Shown here: positions 46,226 through 57,496 of the stretch, piece by piece | How positions within the stretch are numbered: position 1 is the stretch's first letter | How the letters are laid out: the number at the start of each line of letters is the position of its first letter | Source of the DNA: Tetragonia tetragonoides | Taxonomy: Eukaryota > Streptophyta > Magnoliopsida > Caryophyllales > Aizoaceae | Direction of reading: 5' to 3' | Assembly: GCA_038025085.1 (NCBI GenBank) | Contig: CM076140.1 | Coordinates: 870,501 to 934,500 of the forward strand | DNA: 64,000 bases | Position numbers and translations under genes: made by a program | Notes under the pieces: generated by a model | The model's database searches: none | What the model saw: only the letters and a program-made list of their open reading frames with translations | Told to the model about the DNA's origin: nothing

Positions 46226-48760
46226 GAATCTTTGGTAGAAGGCGACAATGGTAACCATGAGCATGATGTGGATCAACCTAGAAAGGAGAACAAGAAGAAG
46301 GTTGATTCCTTGTAATTTGCAATCCACTAATTAACTGCATATATTTTTTTGAATATCTAACCTGATAATTTATGCATATCTCAGGTTGGTTCCTTGTAAT
46401 TTGCAATCTGCTAATTAACTGCTGAATCTGGAAAATTAGCAAATGCTGCTGACGCTTTGTGCGACCTGAGGCCCAAATAACTAGATGTTGGACTCTGCTC
46501 TGATGATAATGTCTTCAGCTTAAAGCGCTTTGATACTGCAAAAGATGCAGTGGGCCATTTCTTCCTCGATGTCAAAAGGTACTATCACTACTACTAATAT
46601 TCCTTTCTGCTTTTACTACTACTATTGCTACTATATTCTGTGTCAAAATTCAAGTTAGGGATTATTATTGTATGATCATTATCATGTGTTGATTTCTTAA
46701 CTACACACTTGTTGATGCATGCAATTGTCACCTTTATAAACCCTGGAGTCTTCTTTTGATGCTTTGAATGTCAAGTAGTTTGACGGTAACGAAACCTTGA
46801 TGTTTATCTTCCCCCCCCCCCCCAATTTACCTAACATACATTGCTATGGTTTTCCAGTTGCGTTTGCAGTAGATCCTCTCTATCATCAGATAACTGGGCA
46901 ACTGATGAGGGTGGGGCAAAGGGTCTCCTTTTAAACAACCTTGGACTCTTGGAGAGATGCAGGGTACTTTCTGATTCCCAAGAAGTGACAGAAAAATGCA
47001 TATCTTCAACAACTGATGATAACTTTATCAATCCGATTGATGCCTCTTTTGCTGGAGGTTAGTATGAATATGAACACTTTTGCAGCATAAGAATTTCATT
47101 TCAATTTCCAGACTTTAAAATATTTTGCTTTCTTTCTCACACAGAATGCATTGAGCAGATGGTGAAGAATTTGCACAGCCGCACACTAAGGAAGGTATAT
47201 GCCCTAGTTTAAGTGCTACTGTGGAGCAGCTTGATGAGTATAGTTTGCAACATAGGCAACTTCAAAGTGCTCAGGGTTCTATGTCTGATCATAGTGGAAT
47301 TGATGGATAGCACAGTTGAGATCAAAGGGGTCACGGAGTTTACGGTGATGATGTAGCCCACGAGAAAGGTATTGAGTTGGATGATGATTATCATAATGCT
47401 AGGCATGGTCATATGATCACAATGAAGAGAGTAATGTTGGTGACAATACCTTTAATGCCAGTCATCAAAACATGTAAAATCATTATGAGGTAGTATTGGT
47501 AACACAACAGGATGATGATGTTGTGCCGACATTGTAGTTTTTAATTTTGCTTTGGCTTATAACCAAAATTAAATTCTGAAAAGCTATTTTCTGTGCATTA
47601 GATTGTGTTAACTTGAGCTCTTTGACTTGTAGGAGCAAGATCCATTTATGTCCAGTGAATCTGATACGCATGACAGATGAAAATTTTCCTCCCCTTTTAT
47701 TTGGGGTTACAGGAATCACATCAAGTCAGAATGCATGCTCTAGGCCTGACCACTGGAAGTATCGGAAATCTAAGGGTTAGTTTGGCAATGCTTGGTACTG
47801 ATTTGTATTAGTATTACCTTGTAATGATTTCTAATATAGATGTTGTCCATGTTGACTTGTGCTTAGGTTCTGAGATTGTTACTGCAGAAGACAGTGAGTG
47901 AGCTGCCTTCTACAGCTAAGAGGCCGAAAGCTAAAAGACGTCCGAAGCAGATATTGATTTCTCGAAATCTTTGGAGGAGGACTCTGATATTTTTTGCAAC
48001 CCCCTAAAAATCTCAAGTCTTTGCTGCTTCCTTAAAAAAAAATCCCTTACTCCAACAAACTTCCAGAGGATTGCCATTACCAACCAGAGAATCTTGTGAA
48101 ATTGTTTCTTCTTCCAAATGTCATGGTAATCTTAGTTTCGGGAAAATTTCTCGTGTTGTTTCTTCTTTTTATTTTTGTCTTCTCCCCCTCCCTCCATAAA
48201 ATCGCTCATTCAAGAAAAAGGAGCAAGAACAAGTAATAAATCATCAAGAAATCCGGTAACAGGTATCTCTGCCGAGTGGTAAATGAAGTGTTTTGCAGAG
48301 TCGGCCCAAGCTGGTCTATGCATTTCTGTTTGGTGACCCCATCTTGGTTAGCCCAAATTTTTAATTTGTAACTTGTAGCTTATCGTATGCAACCCTTCTC
48401 CTTCTTTGTAGTGTCATTACTGATAGTTGCTTGTCGATTGCAGTGTCTGGGAAGAGAAGAAGAAGAACAAGAAGAGCGGCAGGCAAGAAGGTCCATCTCT
48501 GGAAGGCCCGCACTAGGAAAGATTGATGAATGTAGTTTGCAACAAAGGGAACTTCATAGTACGGTTGAGTTCGACGGATCCTTGGAGTCTACTAGCACTC
48601 TTGATGACGTAGCCCACGAGAACGGTATTGACTTGGATGATGGTTCATATGATAATGCTGAGGCATGGTCATTTGATCACAATGAAGAGACAATGTTGGT
48701 GATGATAGCTTTAACGTCAGCGATCAAAACATGCAAAATCATTATGAGGTATTTATAACA
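46226..48760 (+). pseudogene. Condensin subunit CAP-H (Barren) pseudogene, rearranged
   Basis: Plus-strand exon remnants match CAP-H, the kleisin of condensin I that compacts mitotic chromosomes. About 46851-47058 reads AVDPLYHQ, then in another frame DEGGAKGLLLNNLGLLERC. 47144-47193 gives ECIEQMVKNLHSR. About 47200-47465 is an acidic middle part with stops. 47680-47775 gives SQNACSRPDHWKYRKSKG. 47868-48120 has a Lys/Arg-rich part, a frameshift, DIDFSKSLEED and finally LPEDCHYQPENLVKLFLLPN. The next exon starts CLGR at 48436. After about 48515 a second copy of the acidic middle part follows, out of normal order. Frameshifts, in-frame stops, missing N- and C-termini and the scrambled order argue against function. 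Exon-like pieces at 46226-46315 and 46434-46578 (SDDNVFSLKRFDTAK) probably belong but are less certain. Confidence 0.85.
46811..46823. repeat. Poly(C) tract
   Basis: About 13 cytosines in a pseudogene intron; unusual in this AT-rich sequence. Confidence 0.9.
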
Positions 48761-48789
48761 CAAAAGTTGATGATTTTGTTTTGAAATCT

Positions 48790-49017
48790 GGGCCCGTTCG
48801 GGGTGGTTGTGAGTTGCAAGTTTCTGGTTTTCAAAATTTTTTATCTACTTATAGAAATTATGTTTGGAGCTGAAATTTTTTCCCATTATAGTTGTCTACT
48901 CTATTTTTGAAACTGACAACTGAAAACTGGAAACCAAAAATTGTGGTTTCCAAAATCTGATTTTTGGTTTTCAAAAAAACTGAAAACTGAAAACTGAAAA
49001 CCACCCCAAACAGGCCC
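48790..49017. mobile_element. hAT-like MITE (about 228 bp)
   Basis: The left end gggcccgttcggggtggtt and right end aaccaccccaaacaggccc are inverted repeats of about 19 bp. The interior adds further complementary stretches (ctggttttcaaaa against ggttttcaaaaaaac; repeated ctgaaaa). GGGCC-type ends suggest hAT. No clear 8-bp target duplication. Confidence 0.65.
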
Positions 49018-49733
49018 TTAGTTCTAAGTTTCCTTGGGCTTACAAGGAAAAATTTCTGACAAGCTATTTTCTTTGAAAACATATTTGTTATTTTATTTCT
49101 ATAGGATAAATATTTCAAATTAAAAGGCTGGAGTAGTAAGCAAACGAAACTAAAAATTATTGAGGAAAACAGAATAATAAACAATAAATTAAGGCAACTA
49201 TCGCGACAAAAATGTCAACGACAACGATTATACTAATCAACAAAGATGACGCCAAAATTTTAGGGAGAGGTGAGGATCAGAGAGCGGACAAATAGGGTTA
49301 AGTCGGGTTGGATAGATGTTTTAGCACCACCAACACAGTCCTAAAGATGCCTTATTTTTCACTTATCCGCTTGTTCATTTATCACGTACTACTATCACTA
49401 TAATAATGATAATAAAATAATAAAAATAAAAACAAAAACACAACCTACAATTATTTTTTGAGGGAACACATCCTAGAATTAGTTTGGTTTTTTTTCACTC
49501 AAAAAAGAATTAGTTTGTTTTTGTTGAATGAAAAAATACGATTAATGAAAGATAATTCATGAAAGGAGGAATAATAGGCAGGCGGATAGACATAGAAGAT
49601 AGACATTAGAGACTACCTTATCCACTCGAATTACAGTGATGATAATAACAGTCGAAAGGCATGAGAACCCGCCGGAAATTCCCGCTTAACGGTCACATTC
49701 CCACAAACCATTACACCAACAGCTGATCCTCCA
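49018..49733. other. Spacer and PPR gene upstream region
   Basis: No element recognised beyond AT-rich tracts. The last 150 bp are the likely promoter and leader of the PPR gene. Confidence 0.4.
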
Positions 49734-52502
49734 ATGGACAAACTAGCTGCTACAACTTCGTTCCACTGTTTCACCCCTTTCTCTCTCCAAATTCCGTCCA
49801 TTAGAAAGCATACCTCACTCTCTGTTTCTCTTTCCACATCACCTTCGCAACTTTCACAAATCTCAGATGATTATGATTATTTTTACGATCCTGGTAAGAT
49901 AAATTCCTTGAATTTAGTCAAGCAAGTTCATGCCCAGATGATCAAATTGCCCAAAGAGGGCATTTTGCCCAAAGATTTGATGACATCTTACATGATGTTT
50001 CGTAATTTTGATTCTGCTGTGATTGTTTTCTTTCTGGGTTTTCGGCAAAATTTTGTGTTGTGGAGATCATTTTTGGAGGAATTCAAGAGTTTTGGGGGAG
50101 ACCCAGTAGAAATTCTTGAGGTTTTTGGTGAGTTGTATGAAAAAGGAGTGGACTTTGATGCTAAAATTCTCACTGTTGTTTTGAAACTTTGTGCTATTTT
50201 GAAGGCTAAATGGCTAGGGTTGGAACTTCATGGTAGTTTGATTAAGAGGGGTTTTGATTTAGATGTTCATTTGAAGTGTGCGTTGATGAATTTTTATGGG
50301 AGGTGTTGGGGCACAGATTATGCATACAAGGTGTTCGGAGAAATGTCTGAACCAGACGTTTCATTGTGGAATGAGGCAATTGTGGCTGCTCTTCAGAGTG
50401 ATAACCCTGTGAAGGCCCTGCAATTGTTTCATGATATGCAGCTTTCATTTGTGAAGGCGGACCAATTCACAATTGCCAAAGCTCTGCAAGCTTGCGCCAA
50501 GGGCAGAGCTATCTCTGAAGGCAAGCAAATTCATGGGTATGTGTTCCGGAACGACATGCAAAAGGACTTGGCGATATGCAATGCTTTGATTAGCATGTAC
50601 TCAAAGAACGGCGAGATAGAACTAGCTAGGAAGATTTTTGATTCAATAGATGAGTATAATTTAACTTCGTGGAACTCGATGATATCTGGTTATGCTTCAC
50701 TTGGTTATTTTGATGATGCAATGGAGCTATTTCTTGAGATGGAGTCTCACAATATGAAACAGGACATAGTAACATGGAATTGCCTTTTGTCAAGTCATTT
50801 GCAATATGGGTTATTTCATCAAGTTCTGATGATTCTACTTGATATGTTGGCAGCAAAAGTGAAGCCTAATCCAAGCTCCATCACTCCTGCAATTCAAGCA
50901 GTCAGTGAGTTGAATTTGATCAGATCAGGGAAGGAAATACATGGCTATGTTTTCAGAAATGGACTCGACTTTGATGAATATGTACATACAACTTTGTTGG
51001 ACATGTATGTGAAGACGGATGAATTGGTCAAAGCTGAAGCAGTTTTTAACTTCATGAAAACAACAAATATTGTTGCCTGGAATTCTTTAATTTCTGGATA
51101 TTCCTCCAAGGGGCTATTTCATGCTTCTGTGAATTTGTTGAATCAAATGGAACAGGAAGGTATCAAACCAGATATAGTTACATGGAACTCTCTACTTTCT
51201 GGGTATTCAGTCAATGGTCGTGTGAAGGATGCTTTGGCAGTGATAGATAAAATGAAATCTTTGGGTATGGCACCTAATGTGGTTTCATGGACTGCTCTTA
51301 TATCAGGTTGTTCGCAAACTGGAAAATACAAGGATGCCATAGATTTCTTCCTCCAAATGCTACAAGAAGGTATTGATCCTAACTCGGCCACAGTATCCAG
51401 TTTACTTCAAGCTTGTGCTGGTGTGTCTTGGCTACAAAAAGGCAAAGAGATACATTGTTGGTGCCTAAGAAGTCGATGCCATGAGGATGTCTCAGTGGCC
51501 ACAGCTCTTATTCACATGTACATTAAGTCCAGTAGTCTAAGCAGTGCTTATGAGATTTTCTGCCGGATGAAGAACAAGACAGTTGCCACTTGGAATTGCA
51601 TGATTACAGGGTTTGCTGTTTACAACCAGGGGAAAGAGGGAATTACTCTTTTCCAAAAGATGTGTGAACTGGGAGTTCAACCAGATGCCATCACTTTCAC
51701 TGCTCTTCTATCTGGCTGTAAGAATTCAGGTTTACTAGATGACAGCTGGAAGTATTTTGATAGTATGAAAAATGATTACAACATTGTGCCCACAATAGAG
51801 CACTATTCTTGCATGGTTGATCTTCTAGGAAGAGCCGGGTATGTTGATGAAGCTTGGGATTTCATTCAGACGATGCCCATAAAGCCTGATGCTTCGGTTT
51901 GGGGTTCCCTTCTACAATCCTGCCGAGCACACAACAACTTAAACCTCGGTGAAATTGCAGCCAGGAATTTGTTTGAGCTAGAACCGAACAATTCTGCTAA
52001 TTATGTTATAATGATGAATTTGTATTCAATGTCAAACAGATGGGAAGATGTGCACCGTGTAAGAGAGACAATGAGTGCTCGAGGAGTTAAAATTCAGCTT
52101 GGGTGGAGCTGGATAGATATTAACCGTAAGGTTCATATTTTCAGTGAAGAAGAACCTCATCAAGAAACAGGAAGCATATACTTTGCGCTGTATCAGCTGG
52201 TCTCTGAGATGAAGAAAGTAGGTTATATCCCTGATACCAAATCAGTGTACCAAGATATTGAAGATGTTGAAAAAGAGAAAGTGCTGCTAAGTCATACCGA
52301 GAAATTAGCCATTACTTATGGCTTGATGAAGATGAAGAATGGTTCACCAATCCGGGTGATCAAGAGCACCAGAATGTGCTCTGATTGTCACTTAGCTGCG
52401 AAATTCATGTCTTTGGTGAGAAACCGTGAGATTATCCTAAAAGATGGAGTTCGGTTTCATCATTTTCGCGAAGGAAGGTGCTCTTGCAATGACTGTTGGT
52501 AG
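49734..52502 (+). CDS. DYW-class pentatricopeptide repeat protein (organelle RNA editing)
   Basis: Single-exon 922-aa protein. A Ser/Thr-rich N-terminus (about 1-45), probably an organelle targeting peptide, is followed by a long array of P, L and S repeats (about 60-710; typical pieces NALISMYSKNG, TSWNSMISGYASLG, VTWNSLLSGYSVNG). The E/E+ region starts at about KPDASVWGSLLQSCRAHNN. The DYW deaminase-like domain occupies about the last 135 residues with the PG box MKKVGYIPDT, zinc-ligand motif HTEKLA and CSDCH. Such proteins bind specific organellar transcripts and deaminate C to U. Closest in memory is Arabidopsis At4g01030, annotated mitochondrial, which also fits synteny. The C-terminal tripeptide is DCW instead of the usual DYW. 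The start is the first in-frame ATG. No sign of damage. Confidence 0.95.
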   Translation: MDKLAATTSFHCFTPFSLQIPSIRKHTSLSVSLSTSPSQLSQISDDYDYFYDPGKINSLNLVKQVHAQMIKLPKEGILPKDLMTSYMMFRNFDSAVIVFFLGFRQNFVLWRSFLEEFKSFGGDPVEILEVFGELYEKGVDFDAKILTVVLKLCAILKAKWLGLELHGSLIKRGFDLDVHLKCALMNFYGRCWGTDYAYKVFGEMSEPDVSLWNEAIVAALQSDNPVKALQLFHDMQLSFVKADQFTIAKALQACAKGRAISEGKQIHGYVFRNDMQKDLAICNALISMYSKNGEIELARKIFDSIDEYNLTSWNSMISGYASLGYFDDAMELFLEMESHNMKQDIVTWNCLLSSHLQYGLFHQVLMILLDMLAAKVKPNPSSITPAIQAVSELNLIRSGKEIHGYVFRNGLDFDEYVHTTLLDMYVKTDELVKAEAVFNFMKTTNIVAWNSLISGYSSKGLFHASVNLLNQMEQEGIKPDIVTWNSLLSGYSVNGRVKDALAVIDKMKSLGMAPNVVSWTALISGCSQTGKYKDAIDFFLQMLQEGIDPNSATVSSLLQACAGVSWLQKGKEIHCWCLRSRCHEDVSVATALIHMYIKSSSLSSAYEIFCRMKNKTVATWNCMITGFAVYNQGKEGITLFQKMCELGVQPDAITFTALLSGCKNSGLLDDSWKYFDSMKNDYNIVPTIEHYSCMVDLLGRAGYVDEAWDFIQTMPIKPDASVWGSLLQSCRAHNNLNLGEIAARNLFELEPNNSANYVIMMNLYSMSNRWEDVHRVRETMSARGVKIQLGWSWIDINRKVHIFSEEEPHQETGSIYFALYQLVSEMKKVGYIPDTKSVYQDIEDVEKEKVLLSHTEKLAITYGLMKMKNGSPIRVIKSTRMCSDCHLAAKFMSLVRNREIILKDGVRFHHFREGRCSCNDCW

Positions 52503-53636
52503 GACTGTAGGAGGTAGGAAAGTACTCTCACCATTAATAAGTGCTAAGGATTTTTGTGACAGGAGTGTAAAAAGAGTGCATATTCTACAGGATTTCAGAT
52601 TTTAGAGTTGAAGAAAGTTACAACCTTGTTATTTTGATACACTTTGATATTGCACTAAAAAAAATTATATTATGAAAATTATTTATTGGAACATTTCTCA
52701 GGCTATTCTATTTTCACAAAAGGATGACACAAGATAACCATACAATGCTGTACTCTTAACATGCATTTCATCAATCAATTAAGACTCAAGATTCTCTCCT
52801 AGTAGAAACATTGCAACTTTAATGGCTAATATCAACTACTAAAAGCTAATTATCTTTAGAGGCTAATATATCAACTAAAAGTAATGATCTTTAATGGCTA
52901 ATTAGAAGCTCAATCTAAATGTAATTTGTCCTCCTCCTCTTAAACTTTACTCATCTAATTTCATCATTTATATACTTTTTGTATACTCATCTATTTTCAT
53001 CATTTATATACTTTACTCACCTAATTTCTCCTAGATGACGCTTTTTACTTACAAAAAGTAACCAAAATGACAGTTAATTTGTATTGATATGCTCATAAAA
53101 TATAATGGCTAATTTCATGTTCCCTTTCTTCACGGCGAGATTCATAGCGAGTATTGTCGTTATCATGTGTGTACTGAAGAGTGTCCAATTTTAATTTGTT
53201 TCCAAAATTGATCATTATCAGAATGTAATTTTAGTGTCGAGACATGAGAAAGAACAAATGTTTCCGAATTGAACAAATGAATAATGTACAAATCGATAGT
53301 GAGAGGAGAGAGAGAGAGAGTCCACAACTCCACATGTTTCCAGAGGACTGTAGGCTCTGGGACCGATAATGTCCATGCATTTTTGCGTGGCAAATTATAT
53401 ATGGCGCCCATTCTTGAAAAGTCACCACTCACTCACTCACCACCGGTGGACGTTGACAGTACCCACTTCTACATGGCATATTCATTCATTTTATAGTCAT
53501 TAGTCCCACTCCCACAGGAGAGAGAGAGGTGACATTAGGGCCACGTTTTAGTTGTTTACACACTCCTACGTCCACATTTTTATTCATCCCCATTAGTGAT
53601 GATCGATCCTTAGCCATATTAATAAAACAAGTCTTC
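52503..53636. other. Spacer downstream of the PPR gene
   Basis: The first 180 bp are probable 3'UTR. Around 52817-52910 a short phrase (atggctaat...aactaaaagctaat) recurs three to four times, and at 52955-53030 catctattttcatcatttatatac is repeated. ORFs near 53163-53432 have no recognisable content. Confidence 0.45.
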
Positions 53637-53638
53637 TA

Positions 53639-53894
53639 CTCCCCCGTTTCAGATAAATGTATACAGTTATTTTTTCACGATCTCCAATTCACTACTTTGA
53701 CCATGAATATTTGTAGTTAAAAGAAGATATAAATTTTTAAAAATTTGATTTTCCGAAAGTATTTTTGAAAATGAATCTAATCATAATATTTTTACATTGT
53801 GAATCATTATATTTTTTTCTTAAATTAATGATCAAAGTTTTTAAACTTTGACTTTTAAAAAACAACTGTATACATTTATCTGAAACGGATGGAG
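53639..53894. mobile_element. Stowaway-like MITE (256 bp)
   Basis: TA at 53637-53638 and 53895-53896 flank ends ctcccccgtttcagataaat and atttatctgaaacggatgga(g), complementary over more than 25 bp including aactgtatacatttat. Classic Stowaway structure with an AT-rich non-coding interior. Confidence 0.9.
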
Positions 53895-53897
53895 TAT

Positions 53898-54113
53898 AAG
53901 ACTGTTTCATGATGAGACGACAGTTGTCTAAAAGTCACCATTGTTTTATAATAATCACCCCATCTCATAGTGAGACGTCTTATATAAATTTTTGTGAAGT
54001 TTTTTAAGACTGTTTCATGATGAGATGACGGTTGTCTAAAAGTCACCATTGTTTCATAATAATCACCCCATCTCACAGTGAGACGTCTTATATAAGTTTT
54101 TGTGAAGTTTTTC
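53898..54113. repeat. 108-bp tandem duplication of a hairpin repeat
   Basis: Units 53898-54005 and 54006-54113 begin aagactgtttcatgatgaga and are nearly identical. Each is itself a fold-back: aagac...catgatgagac at the left against gtgagacgtctt at the right. The ORF spanning them simply repeats a peptide. It sits directly beside the Stowaway element, two bases from its TA. Confidence 0.85.
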
Positions 54114-54488
54114 AAGCCGAGCATAATTGACGACCTTCGTTCCCTCAAAAATCTTAAGCATATGCCCAAAAAAGGAAATGTCGGTTGGAGCAGTGGAAGG
54201 GGTACATGCAATGCAATGGGTTAATGATGAAAACAAGTTGCATAGATTCCCCCTCCTATTCCCTACAATTTTTGAGATGGAGCTTAAAGGGAGAAATAAT
54301 AAAGATAAGTTAAGTTCATGATGTAGTACCTTGGATGTGTACTACATGCCATGATTATTCTGTAGTACTAATTAATGTGCAAATTATGCTTCGAAATATA
54401 GTACTCTATGATTCTACCTCAGGAATAATAAAGAGACTTTCACCATTCCACAAGGAATTATTGACGTTTTAGCCAATGGCACAAATAT
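54114..54488. other. Spacer, no gene seen
   Basis: No coding region or repeat recognised. Confidence 0.35.
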
Positions 54489-54780
54489 TGTTTGATAAAT
54501 TCCCCTTGAGGGTTTACTTTATATTATTTCCAATATATACTGAGGGGTTACACACAGATTACAAAAATAATGGGCTAGGTCCAAATCTAAGCTAGCCAGG
54601 AAACTATAAAGAATATTTACAATAATTTCCTAATAGTTACATTATCTATCACACCCTGCAGTCGGAGCGGGAGAACGACGAACACTCAGGTTGGAGCGAA
54701 AGTCATTAAACATAGAGGAAGGAAGGCCCTTAGTAAAGATGTCAGCGTACTGTCATTTCATTACTTGCTTTGTTTATTAG
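54489..54780 (-). mobile_element. Truncated Copia retrotransposon 3' end with LTR
   Basis: The minus strand about 54655-54755 encodes the end of a Copia polyprotein (QYADIFTKGLPSSMF..., preceded by an in-frame TGA). It is followed at once by an LTR-like segment 54489-54654 starting TGTGATAGATAATG and ending ATCAAACA. The rest of the element (gag, protease, integrase, most of RT/RNase H) and the 5' LTR are missing. The sequence ggcacaaata occurs at both borders (54478-54487 and 54780-54789), which may reflect microhomology at a deletion. Confidence 0.75.
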
Positions 54781-54789
54781 GCACAAATA

Positions 54790-55345
54790 CAAGAATATCC
54801 AACTCTCGTTCTCTCTTGGACAATATTCTTCAATTAATTTTGCCAAAATATTTTGACCATTTTACTTCATTTTTCTCATTCTCTTTTAACAAGTGAAATA
54901 GAGATAATAACAAGGGGGAAAACAAGAAAAGATTGCATCAAATATACAGATTACAGAGTATACATATACAGAACAGAAAAAAAGCAGCAGAAACAGGGTT
55001 CATCATTCTTGAAAGGAGTAAAACCATACATCATCAACTATGTACAGCAACAGCACTCACAGAAAAATTTTAAATACAGAACGTACAGATTAATTCCACC
55101 AAGGATCGCTTATGAAACAAGCGGATATGTAAACGATCATGAAGCCTGGGAGGCTATTATGTTCGCATCAATATTGTGGTGAAAAAGGAACCGATGCAAA
55201 CAATTGCCACGCCAATCTCCTCAAAGCTTCAGTGGATTGCAATTCTCACAACTATGTACTCATTCAAGCAATAAAGAAAAGCTAGCAAGATGTTGGTTCT
55301 CTCAATATATAATATAGCCCTATAGCTAGGTTCCGTGCTAGCTAA
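54790..55345. other. Spacer and PYL 3'UTR
   Basis: No gene supported. The 109-aa frame at 54853-55182 lacks any recognisable motif. The right part is probably the 3'UTR of the PYL gene. Confidence 0.4.
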
Positions 55346-57354
55346 TCACGCATTGGCCAACCTCTCAGAGACATCGCCTAAGGATTTCAGGTTGCAGCTG
55401 ATCAATGCCTGAACAAAGTAGCATGTTTCCTCCTTAGTGTTCCCCTCTGGCACATCAACTACAAACGATTCTATCACTAGTGTTCCTGGCCTCCCATCGA
55501 TTATCTCAGGGTGAACTGTGACGACCGAGGAGTAATTCTGCAGAAAAAAAATGAAGACGACTAAATGAATATAGACGTTCGCTTTACTTCTTCATCACCA
55601 AGTTCTTTAGAAGGTGTAGGGATTATGTCAATGTCTCCCTTTCAACGTAGTAGAAAAAGCACTAATGCCTTTTTTCCCCTCTTCCGTTTTCGAGTTACAT
55701 GCTACATCACTTACCATTTCCACTATTGGACCGTCTCTAAATCACAACTGTGGGGCTCCAAGTGGATGAAAGTTGAAGCTTTTACAATGCCATTTTTTTT
55801 TTTCTTTTTTTCTTGTGGCATCTTTCCTCTGCCTTTTTTTCAGCCTCCCTATTGGTAGGTGAATGAACTTGCAAGGATATATGGGTGACATACATGTCGC
55901 TTGGATGTCACTTCATAGTTGAGGATCGGGGAAGGTGAGGACCATCTAGTCTTGTATTATTTGTTATAAGGATAAAGCGAAATGGCGGAATCATGCTGCT
56001 CCTCCACTTGCCAACTATTTCATTATACTCAACTAATTTGACAAGACACAAGGGATCAACTGTTCCAGTTGCACGTCAAATTCACAAGCAACGGTGCTTA
56101 TAATGGGTTTTCCTAGTAGCTAGTAGCCAATATATATGTTCAGGAATCATATTCCAACATTAGTGGTAAAGTTATACTTAGATCTACTACTTCTAGTTTC
56201 TATAGGGAACCAAAGGATATGATATAGAATAGGGGATTCATAAGGATATAAGGCATCCAAGTGATCATCAATAGGTAAAATTGTTCTCAAAAGTAAAGGA
56301 ATTTCAAAACCATATACCTTTAGCCTGTGATCACCACCCACAATTCGGATGCCAAGGATGTGCTCATCATCATCAAGAAGTTCCAGCCTTTCGGTGCTAG
56401 TAGTGGCTGGAAGACCTGACTTCACATTCACTTCTCTAAGGCTTCCAATCTTAAGCTCTCCACTTACAATGCACCTGCTAATAAATGGCTTGTACTTCTG
56501 AGGTTGATCGAATCTTCGAACCAGGGACCAAACCTAAACAACGGAAAGCAATTCATTAGAAAACATATGAGAAAGAAACCGCTATCTACTACTAGCAGTC
56601 AAAGTATTAACAAGCAGAAGAAATAGCATATGTTCATAGGTTCATTAGAGGTGGCTGAACAAGATAAAAAATCTAAACCATAGCAAAAATGAATAATATA
56701 GCCACTATAAACTCTTCAGTGTTGACAGATCTAAGTTCAAAACCTCTAGCAACAGATCGAACGAGACTCGTGAGTAACAATTTTGTCACCATCATCAACC
56801 TGGATTAATATCCAAAATGAAAAATCTTTCTTCAACAGTGAAAAGAAAACTTAAAAAGTTAATGCATGGAAGCTGAAGCTTTTATTTATTCTTTAATTAA
56901 TACACCTCCACAATTGAAAGCCCTTTGAACTTCAAGAGCTGCACCATATCAAGAAACCAATAAATTTTCTTTCTTGAAGCAAACTCATGGATATATAAAT
57001 GGTCTTAACAATCTTATAGAAAACACTCTTATGATAGTAAACCTGTTTTACTCTACACTTTCCTTCACCCTATAACATCAACATCTGGATAATTAACTTG
57101 AGACTACAACTCCAATTAACAGAAATGAAAACTAAGAAATTTATTAAAAGCATTAATTGATGTTACAAACAATTGAATGTAACAATCAAACTGAAGAAAT
57201 TTCACTTAAAAAAGCTATATTCTGTTGCTCTGTGGTATAATTAATTGACAGCCAAAAATTCAGTGAAATAAAAATTCATCTAGCTACATGCAACATACAG
57301 GAAATACCCAGAATTCAAAGGAAGGGAAAAAAAGCTCGAATCTTGCACTATAAT

Positions 57355-57395
<41 letters not shown>

Positions 57396-57461
57396 ACAAA
57401 TTGCATTCACTAATTCTAAACAAAACCCACAATATTACCAAAATGAATCAAAAGGAAAACT

Positions 57462-57496
<35 letters not shown>

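Noticed and set aside
49631..51391. Minus-strand ORFs across the PPR gene
   Set aside because: They are shadows of the 922-aa plus-strand frame.
53876..54211. An ORF with an internally repeated peptide (possible repeat protein)
   Set aside because: The repetition comes from the 108-bp tandem hairpin duplication, and the frame has no other support.
54853..55182. A 109-aa plus-strand ORF
   Set aside because: No recognisable domain, no promoter or splice evidence, and it lies in spacer next to the PYL 3' end.
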